Assembly (NCBI RefSeq): GCF_003202205.1 | Contig: NZ_PDOG01000001.1 | Span: 926,459-990,458, forward strand | Length of the DNA stretch: 64,000 bases | Reading direction: 5' to 3' | Origin: Halomonas sp. LBP4 | Lineage (GTDB): Bacteria > Pseudomonadota > Gammaproteobacteria > Pseudomonadales > Halomonadaceae | Shown: piece by piece, positions 58,191 through 64,000 of the stretch | Numbering within the stretch: position 1 is the stretch's first letter | Layout: each line of letters opens with the position of its first letter | Made by a program: the position numbers and the translations under genes | The notes under the pieces: model-generated | Databases searched by the model: none | What the model saw: only the letters and a program-made list of their open reading frames with translations | Told to the model about the DNA's origin: nothing

Positions 58191-58963
58191 GACAGCCCCC
58201 GATGATGGACGCGCCGGTCGGTGACGCTGTGATAGGGCGCCCGGTCGAGCTGGTAGGCCAGCGTCATGGCGTCGAGCATCGACCACAGCACATCGAGCTT
58301 GAACTGCAGGATCTCCAGCGCCCGTTGCTGGGTCTCGACCGTCGTGCACACCGCCAGCGCCACCTCCAGGCCGTGCTCGACGTCGCGACGCGCCTCCTTG
58401 AGCCGCTTGCGGAAGTAGGCGTAGCCGGCCGCGTCGATCCACGGATAGTGCCCCGGCCAGGTATCGAGCCGGCTCTGGTGGGCCAGGGGAGCGAACAGCT
58501 CGGTCAGCGAGGAGATCGCCCCCTCCTGCCAACTGGCGCGACGCACGAAGTTGACGTAGGCATCCACCGCGAAGCGCACGCCGGGCAGCACATGCTCCTG
58601 GGCCCACAGCTCCTCGCGCGACAGGCCCACCGCCTCGCCGAGCGCCAGCCAGGCCTCGATGCCGCCGGCGTCGTCGCCGTGACCATCATGGTCGAGCAGC
58701 CGCTGGATCCAGCGCCGGCGCGTCGCGGCATCCGGGCAGTTGGCCAGCAGCGCGGCGTCCTTCTGCGGAATCATCACCTGGTAGTAGAAGCGGTTGGCCA
58801 CCCAGCCGCGGATCTGCTCGGGCGTGGCGCGGCCCTCGGCCATGTCGACCTGATAGGGGTGGTGGATATGGTAATAGTCGCCCTTGGCCAGCAGCGCGGC
58901 GCGGAAGGCCTCGGGCGACAGCGGCGCGGTGGCGGCGGGTGAGGTGGCGGGGGTTGCAGTCAT
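58187..58963 (-). CDS. pqqC: PqqC, pyrroloquinoline-quinone synthase
   Basis: The 258-aa helical oxidase contains [40 protein letters not shown] and a conserved C-terminal helix. It is the cofactor-free enzyme of the last ring-closure and oxidation step. The start at 58963 gives a 10- to 15-residue Ala/Pro-rich extension before the conserved domain. It lies 23 bases after pqqB. Confidence 0.95.
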   Translation of the reverse strand: MTATPATSPAATAPLSPEAFRAALLAKGDYYHIHHPYQVDMAEGRATPEQIRGWVANRFYYQVMIPQKDAALLANCPDAATRRRWIQRLLDHDGHGDDAGGIEAWLALGEAVGLSREELWAQEHVLPGVRFAVDAYVNFVRRASWQEGAISSLTELFAPLAHQSRLDTWPGHYPWIDAAGYAYFRKRLKEARRDVEHGLEVALAVCTTVETQQRALEILQFKLDVLWSMLDAMTLAYQLDRAPYHSVTDRRVHHRGLS

Positions 58964-58986
58964 GGCAGGCTCCCGGCAATGCCGAT

Positions 58987-59916
58987 TCACAGCGTCAGTC
59001 GCATGCCGTCGTAGGCGACCTCGATGCCGTGGGCATCGAGCGTGGCCCGCTCGGCAGAGGTCGCGTCGAGAATCGGATTGGTATTGTTGATATGGATGAG
59101 GAGGCGGCGGGTGGTCTCGGGCAGGGCATCGAGCTCGGCGATCATGCCCCCTTCGCCGGCCAGCGCCAGATGGCCCATCTCCGCCCCCGTCGACTGCCCG
59201 ACCCCCAGGCGCTGCATCTCGTCGTCGTGCCACAGGGTGCCATCGATCAGTACACAGTCGGCCCGACGCATGAAGCCGCGGACCTCGTCGGTCAACCGGC
59301 CCAGCCCCGGGGCGTAGAACAGCGTGGCACCGCCGGCGTCGTCCTCGATGAACAGTCCGAGGTTATCGCCCGGAGTGGGCGAGCCGCGACGCGGCGAATA
59401 GGGCGGCGCATTGCTGTCCAGTGCCACCGCGGTGAAGCGCAGCCCGGGGCAGCTCGGCACGGTGAACGTCGCCTGGCGATGCTCGCCGTCGAGCAGGATC
59501 GGCTGCCAGCGCAGTCCCCCTTGCCAGTGATCCAGCATCGGGAACAGCGGGAAACCGGTGCTCAGGTCGTGATGCACGCCGGGCGTGCACCATACATCCA
59601 GCGGGCAACCCTCGCGCAGCGACAGCAGGCCGGTGACGTGATCGATCTGGGCATCCACCAGCAGCACCTCGGCGATGCCGCTGTCGCGCAGCCCGCGGCG
59701 CGGATGCAATTCGGGCGTGGCGGCCAGCTGGGCACGGATGTCCGGCGAGGCGTTGCACAGCAACCAGCGCTGGCCATCGCTGCTGATGGCGATCGACGAC
59801 TGGGTACGCGGCGTGACGGTCGGCTCGCCCTGCCGTGCCCCCCGACAGTTCGGGCAGTTGCAGTTCCACTGCGGCAAGCCGCCGCCCGCTCCGGACCCCA
59901 GTACCAGAATCTGCAT
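58987..59916 (-). CDS. pqqB: PqqB, metallo-beta-lactamase-fold PQQ synthesis protein
   Basis: The 309-aa metallo-beta-lactamase-fold protein starts [19 protein letters not shown], with the [10 protein letters not shown] zinc-knuckle-like Cys cluster and the [11 protein letters not shown] motif in place of the usual HxHxDH. PqqB hydroxylates the Glu-Tyr intermediate. The start at 59916 follows GAGGAG. Confidence 0.95.
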   Translation of the reverse strand: MQILVLGSGAGGGLPQWNCNCPNCRGARQGEPTVTPRTQSSIAISSDGQRWLLCNASPDIRAQLAATPELHPRRGLRDSGIAEVLLVDAQIDHVTGLLSLREGCPLDVWCTPGVHHDLSTGFPLFPMLDHWQGGLRWQPILLDGEHRQATFTVPSCPGLRFTAVALDSNAPPYSPRRGSPTPGDNLGLFIEDDAGGATLFYAPGLGRLTDEVRGFMRRADCVLIDGTLWHDDEMQRLGVGQSTGAEMGHLALAGEGGMIAELDALPETTRRLLIHINNTNPILDATSAERATLDAHGIEVAYDGMRLTL

Positions 59917-59996
59917 GCGTGATCTCCTCGTTGGCTCGTGCTCGATGCCCCCGGTGGCCCGGCGCTGTTCCACAGCGCCGGGCCGGGTCGTGGCCT

Positions 59997-60068
59997 TCAG
60001 CGGTTGGCGATATAGAGGGTGACCTCGAAGCCGAGACGCAGGTCGGTATAGCTAGGCTTGGTCCACAT
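59997..60068 (-). CDS. pqqA: PqqA, precursor peptide of PQQ
   Basis: The 23-residue peptide [23 protein letters not shown] carries the conserved E-x3-Y (Glu15 and Tyr19) that is cross-linked to make PQQ. AGAGGAG precedes the ATG. It opens the pqqABCDE operon; an 80-base spacer separates it from pqqB. Confidence 0.96.
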   Translation of the reverse strand: MWTKPSYTDLRLGFEVTLYIANR

Positions 60069-60377
60069 GGGAATGCTCCTCTGATGGGCGGTTTGTCGTT
60101 GGCAACTGCCAGGTACAGTTAAGCATCCTCGCCGCCCCGGCGACCCGGTACTTTGGAAGGAATCGGGCTCGTCCCTTGGTGCCCGGGCAAGGGTCGCGCG
60201 CCCCGGCGACTCGCCCCACCGGGCGAGCGTCGCCATTCCGGCGAGCATGAACCCCTCTGGTACTTTGGGCGACATGACGGTGAAGTTGACAGGTATCAAG
60301 GGCAGGGACGGCCCGGGGGGCCTACCCTGTGCTGACGGAGCCCGGAAGAGGCCCGAGTGACAAAAGGAGAGAAACCC
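60069..60377. promoter_or_regulatory. Divergent pqqA promoter region with two CCAAAGTACC boxes
   Basis: The 309-base gap has two identical decamers GGTACTTTGG (60147-60156 and 60259-60268), reading CCAAAGTACC toward pqqA and 112 bases apart. Between them lie GC-rich short inverted repeats of GGCGA/TCGCC. No gene is seen. Confidence 0.55.
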
Positions 60378-60878
60378 GTGCCACCGCTCACTTCAAACGA
60401 CACCACCCACGCCTGCCCGACAGATGAACAACTTCGCCTCGCCCACGACCACGAGCACCGCGAGATGCAGCGCTATCGCGGCCTCGCGCTGAGCTTTCTG
60501 CCCACGCGCCCCCGGGTCAGCCGGCTGATGGCCGCCATCGGCGTCGAATGCGAGCAGCGACTCGCCGCGCTGGAGGTCCTGGCCGACCACCTGCAACTGC
60601 GCCACTGCCTGCCGGTCGCCCGTCCCCGCCGCTTTCGGTTGCCGGAAGCCCACCGTCTCCATCTCTTCATCGCCAACGACGCCATGGCCTGCCAGGCCCT
60701 GGGCTATGCCCTGGCCGCCGCCCACCACTCGCGCCAGTTCAGCGAGCTGCTGGTGAAGTTCTGCCACACGCCGGAACTCGAGGCCCTGCTCGAGCGCTTC
60801 GTCGAACAGAAGCGCAACGAGTGCCGTCTGCTGGAAGAGGCCCAGGACTCCGCCTACGCTGCCTCCGCCTGGGCCTGA
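60378..60878 (+). CDS. Helical protein of unknown function divergent from pqqA (166 aa)
   Basis: Translation probably starts at a GTG at 60378 with AAGGAG eight bases upstream; an earlier GTG at 60357 lacks such a site. The product is almost all helix with His/Glu-rich stretches ([55 protein letters not shown]) spaced like a four-helix ferritin/rubrerythrin bundle. I cannot assign metal ligands with certainty. No signal peptide is seen. It shares the pqqA promoter region, so it may be co-regulated with PQQ synthesis. Confidence 0.65.
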   Translation: MPPLTSNDTTHACPTDEQLRLAHDHEHREMQRYRGLALSFLPTRPRVSRLMAAIGVECEQRLAALEVLADHLQLRHCLPVARPRRFRLPEAHRLHLFIANDAMACQALGYALAAAHHSRQFSELLVKFCHTPELEALLERFVEQKRNECRLLEEAQDSAYAASAWA

Positions 60879-60968
60879 TCACGACGTACGCACCCGCTGC
60901 TCGAGCACCATGATGGTCCAGTCGCCGCTGCCGCCGCATCATGGCGATTCACGGGCATCGAACGCAGA

Positions 60969-60999
60969 ACGCCCCCGGATCCTGGCGACCCGGGGGCGT
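60969..60999. terminator. Hairpin between the helical-protein gene and fruA
   Basis: ACGCCCCCGG and CCGGGGGCGT form a 10-bp stem in the convergent space after fruA. There is no U-run on either side. Confidence 0.5.
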
Positions 61000-61019
61000 C
61001 TCGTTGCACCGCCAGGCTG

Positions 61020-62777
61020 TCAGGCGTTGGCCTGGCTGGCCTGGATGGCCACCGCCTGCTCACCACGCTTGATCGCCGCGTAGCCCAGGCCGGTGACCAG
61101 GGAGCCGATCACGATGGCCGCCAGGTAGAGCAGCACCGGGGTGATGGCGTTGGGGATCAGCAGCACGAAGATGCCGCCGTGGGGCGCCATCAGCTTGGCG
61201 CCGACCAGCATGGAGAGGGCACCGGTGATCGCGCCGCCGGCGATGCAGGCCGGGATCACCCGCAGCGGATCCTTGGCGGCGAAGGGAATGGCGCCCTCGC
61301 TGATGAAGCACAGGCCGAGGACGAAGGATGCCTTGCCCGCCTCACGCTCGGGCTCGGAGAACTTCGACTTGGCGACGAAGCTGGCGATGCCCATGCCGAT
61401 GGCCGGGACCATGCCGGCGGCCATGATCGCCGCCATGGGCGCGTAGGTCTCGGAGGCCAGCAGGCCCACGCCGAAGGTGTAGGCGGCCTTGTTGACCGGC
61501 CCGCCCAGGTCGAAGCACATCATGGAGCCGAGCAGGATGCCCAGCAGCACGGCGTTGGCGGAGCCCATGTTCTCGAGGAAGGCGGTCAGCGCCGAGAGGA
61601 TTCCCGCCACCGGCTCGCCGACGATGTAGATCATCACCAGGCCGGTCACCAGGCTCGCCACCAGGGGAATGATCAGGATCGGCTTGAGCGACTCGACGCT
61701 GGACGGCAGCTTGACGCGCTGGGCCACCGCCTTGGCCACGTAGCCGGCCAGGAAGCCGGCCAGGATACCGCCGATGAAACCGGCGCCGATATTGGCCGCC
61801 AGCATGCCGCCGATCATGCCCGGGGCGATGCCGGGGCGGTCGGCGATGGAGTAGGCGATGTAACCGGCCAGCACCGGGATCATCAGGGTGAAGGCGGTAC
61901 CGCCGCCGATCTGCATCAGGGCCGCGGCCAGCGTGCCCTCTTCCTTGAAGGCCTCGATGCCGAACACGAAGGAGAGCGCGATCAGCAGGCCCCCGGCCAC
62001 CACCATGGGCAGCATGAAGGAGACCCCGGTGAGCAGGTGCTTGTAGACCCCCTTTTCCTTGACGCTCTTCTGGGCCTCGCCCTTGCCGGAGGAGGCGGTG
62101 CCGGTGTTTTCCACCTCGGCCTGCTCGAGGGCCGCCTCGATGGTCGGCTTGGCCTTCTTCAGGGCGTTGCCGGTGGAGGTGCGGTAGATGCGCTTGCCGG
62201 CGAAGCGGGTGGGATCCACCTCGATGTCGCAGGCCAGGACCACCACGTCGGCTTCCGCGATCTCTTCTTCGGTCAACTGGTCCTGGGCACCTACCGAGCC
62301 CTGGGTCTCCACGCGGATCGCATGGCCGAGTGATTTCCCGGCTTCACTCAGGGCTTCCGCGGCCATAAAGGTATGCGCCACCCCCGTCGGGCAGGCGGTC
62401 ACGGCGACGATCCGTCGGCCGCCCGAAGCGGCCTGCGGTGCGGCGGCCTCGTCCTCGGCGGGCGGCTGGAACTCGGAGGCCTCGCGGCTGGCCCGCTCGA
62501 GGAAGGCGCGCGGATCGGGCAACGCCTGGTCGATGGCCGCGCGATAGAGCCGCTTGCCGGCAAAGCGCTGGGGCGCAGGCACATGGTCGGCGGCCACCAC
62601 CACCAGGTCGGCATCGGCGATGGCCTCGGCAGTGACCGGCGTGAGCGGCTCGAGCTCACCGTGCATCTCCACATGGGTCTGCCAGCCGAGTCGCTCGGCG
62701 GCCTGTTCGAGGCGGCGGGCGGCGAGGAAGGTGGTGGCCATGCCGCTGGGGCAGGCGGTGATGATGATGGTCTTCAT
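61020..62777 (-). CDS. fruA: Fructose PTS enzyme IIBC
   Basis: The 585-aa protein has two EIIB domains (ITACPSGMATTFLAAR with Cys9, and VTACPTGVAHTFMAAE with Cys129), then a membrane EIIC domain from about residue 240 to the end, with DLGGPVNKAAYTFGVG and HGGIFVLLIPN. It transports fructose and phosphorylates it at C1. The start overlaps the fruK stop by four bases. Confidence 0.95.
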   Translation of the reverse strand: MKTIIITACPSGMATTFLAARRLEQAAERLGWQTHVEMHGELEPLTPVTAEAIADADLVVVAADHVPAPQRFAGKRLYRAAIDQALPDPRAFLERASREASEFQPPAEDEAAAPQAASGGRRIVAVTACPTGVAHTFMAAEALSEAGKSLGHAIRVETQGSVGAQDQLTEEEIAEADVVVLACDIEVDPTRFAGKRIYRTSTGNALKKAKPTIEAALEQAEVENTGTASSGKGEAQKSVKEKGVYKHLLTGVSFMLPMVVAGGLLIALSFVFGIEAFKEEGTLAAALMQIGGGTAFTLMIPVLAGYIAYSIADRPGIAPGMIGGMLAANIGAGFIGGILAGFLAGYVAKAVAQRVKLPSSVESLKPILIIPLVASLVTGLVMIYIVGEPVAGILSALTAFLENMGSANAVLLGILLGSMMCFDLGGPVNKAAYTFGVGLLASETYAPMAAIMAAGMVPAIGMGIASFVAKSKFSEPEREAGKASFVLGLCFISEGAIPFAAKDPLRVIPACIAGGAITGALSMLVGAKLMAPHGGIFVLLIPNAITPVLLYLAAIVIGSLVTGLGYAAIKRGEQAVAIQASQANA

Positions 62778-63748
62778 ACGAGTGCTCCCCCTGCATCGAC
62801 ATCGTTGAGACGGCGAACGCGGGTCTGTTGTTGGAGTTGAGGAAAATCAGGGGCGCGAGGGTCTCCCACACCCACATGGCGAACGGCTTCGGCGGAGAGT
62901 GCCGTGGCCAGCCGCAGGGCCTGGTCGGGCGGGTGCCCCGAGAGCACCCCGTGCAGCATGGCGGCGACCAGGGTATCGCCGGCACCCACGGTGCTGGCCA
63001 CGTCGAGCCGCGGCGGCAGCGCCTGCCAGGCGCCGCGCCGGCTGACCCAGAGCACGCCCTCGGGGCCGGCGGAGATCAGCGCCTCCTCGACCCCCTCGGC
63101 ATAGAGCCGGAGCGCCGCCCGGAGCCGGGCATCCGGCGTCGTCAGGGGCATACCGGCCCAGCTGGCGAGTTCGTGCTCGTTGGGCTTGACCGCGGCGGGT
63201 CGAGCCCCGATGGCGGCCATCAATGCCTCGCCGCTGGTATCGACCCACACCGGCAGGTCGACCGAGCGCAGGCGGCCGATCAGATCGGCGAGGCCCGCGG
63301 GGGCCCCCCCCGGCGGCAGGCTGCCGGCGATCACCACCGCCTGGGGCCGGCGCACGGGATCTTCCGCGCAACCGTCGAGCCAGTCGAGCAACCGCTGCCA
63401 GGCCTCGGCACCGATGGCCGCACCGGGGCCGTTGATGTCGGTGACCCGGCCATCGGCCTCGGCGACCTTGGCATTGATGCGGGTCTCGCCGGGCACCCGG
63501 ATGAAGGCGTCTTCCACCCCCATGGCCTCGAAGGCGCGCAGGAAGGGGCCGTCGTTGTCGGCCCCGAGGAACCCCGAGACGGTGACCTCGTGGCCGAGGC
63601 CGACCAGCACCCGGGCCACGTTGACCCCCTTGCCGGCTGCCGTCAGGTGGCTCTCGCGGGTGCGATTGACCTCTCCGGGCACCAGCCGCTCCAGGCTCAC
63701 CGACAGGTCCAGGGCGGGGTTGAGGGTCAGGGTCAGGATCCTGGCCAT
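62774..63748 (-). CDS. fruK: 1-phosphofructokinase
   Basis: The 324-aa PfkB-family kinase has GKGVNVARVLVGLGHEV, the VKPNEHELASWAG segment and the anion-hole/catalytic motif TVGAGDTLVAAML with the catalytic Asp. It makes fructose-1,6-bisphosphate from the PTS product. Start and stop overlap fruB and fruA respectively. Confidence 0.95.
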   Translation of the reverse strand: MARILTLTLNPALDLSVSLERLVPGEVNRTRESHLTAAGKGVNVARVLVGLGHEVTVSGFLGADNDGPFLRAFEAMGVEDAFIRVPGETRINAKVAEADGRVTDINGPGAAIGAEAWQRLLDWLDGCAEDPVRRPQAVVIAGSLPPGGAPAGLADLIGRLRSVDLPVWVDTSGEALMAAIGARPAAVKPNEHELASWAGMPLTTPDARLRAALRLYAEGVEEALISAGPEGVLWVSRRGAWQALPPRLDVASTVGAGDTLVAAMLHGVLSGHPPDQALRLATALSAEAVRHVGVGDPRAPDFPQLQQQTRVRRLNDVDAGGALV

Positions 63749-64000
63749 CAGCGCACCTCCAGGGCGTCGCGTACCGCCTCGCTGGTGGCCTGGGCCAGGG
63801 CCAGCTCGGCCTGGGCCCGGGCGTCGGCCAGGTCGAACTCGCGCAGCCGCGCCTTGACCAGCGGCACCTGGCGGGCGCTGACCGAGAGCTCGTCGACGCC
63901 GAGCCCCACCAGCACCGGCACGGCGATGGCGTCACTGGCCAGCTCGCCACACACCCCCACCCACTTGCCCTGGGCATGGGCGGCCGCGACGGTCATCTCG
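63748..64000 (-). CDS. fruB: Fructose PTS multiphosphoryl transfer protein, enzyme I C-terminus (partial)
   Basis: The frame enters from the right edge and ends at 63748. It reads the enzyme I C-terminal PEP-binding region (KWVGVCGELASDAIAVPVLV, then GVDELSVSARQVPLVK) with the active Cys in GVCGE. By position before fruK it is probably FruB with EIIA-HPr-EI domains; only the last ~83 residues are seen. Its TGA overlaps the fruK ATG by one base. Confidence 0.85.
   Translation of the reverse strand, partial: EMTVAAAHAQGKWVGVCGELASDAIAVPVLVGLGVDELSVSARQVPLVKARLREFDLADARAQAELALAQATSEAVRDALEVR

Overview
The window is high-GC gammaproteobacterial DNA, most likely from Halomonas or a close relative. 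The evidence is a doeA-doeB-doeX ectoine-degradation block, an alpha-glucosidase closely resembling the Halomonas enzyme HaG, a BetT-type choline/BCCT carrier and a complete pqqABCDE operon in a PQQ alcohol-oxidation island. I saw no rRNA, tRNA, CRISPR array, prophage or intact insertion sequence. The only mobile-looking DNA is a roughly 105-bp inverted-repeat element at 42296-42400.

Region 1 (1-12.8 kb, mostly minus strand) is ectoine catabolism: doeA (ectoine hydrolase), doeB (N-acetyl-diaminobutyrate deacetylase) and doeX (Lrp/AsnC regulator). At the window edge is the start of a succinate/aspartate-semialdehyde-type dehydrogenase that could be doeC. Between doeX and that gene lies a four-gene cassette of unknown role: nitrilase-like amidohydrolase, ATP-grasp ligase, C45-type Ntn hydrolase and a 962-aa Orn/Lys/Arg decarboxylase. 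A MocR/GabR regulator (EnuR-like) is divergent from doeA. Three copies of an 11-bp box lie in the shared promoter, one of them over the regulator's own start codon. A GhrA-like reductase follows.

Region 2 (12.8-17.4 kb) holds pncA-pncB (NAD salvage, overlapping), a PfpI/DJ-1 protein, a DUF3108 periplasmic protein and a LysO-type lysine exporter.

Region 3 (17.4-28.1 kb) is an alpha-glucoside system in the order aglE-F-G-A-K. A second binding protein, a second GH13 glucosidase and a LacI regulator follow. Near-palindromic LacI-type operators with a CG centre precede both binding-protein genes and the regulator, so the locus appears to be one autoregulated regulon.

Region 4 (28.1-38.5 kb) has a BaeSR-like two-component system with a Spy/CpxP-like protein, betT behind BetI-like operators, a small orphan protein, a universal stress protein, YjbQ, a periplasmic cupin, and an ECF sigma/zinc anti-sigma pair followed by an unusual methyltransferase-MerC fusion.

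Region 5 (38.5-60.9 kb) is a PQQ alcohol-oxidation island. It has an ExaC-type aldehyde dehydrogenase, a quinoprotein alcohol dehydrogenase carrying the extra-Asp signature of lanthanide-dependent enzymes, an associated binding protein, cytochrome c (PedF-like), a PQQ-associated ABC set (binding protein, beta-propeller, ATPase, permease), a NosR-like membrane iron-sulfur protein and a second ABC importer. It also has a broken CXXCW-protein remnant, an ErbR/AgmR-type response regulator, a NahK-like hybrid kinase, a NosP-like FIST protein and pqqABCDE. Recurrent promoter boxes (TACTACCAAG and CCAAAGTACC) suggest common control.

Region 6 (61-64 kb) is the fructose PTS operon fruB(partial)-fruK-fruA.
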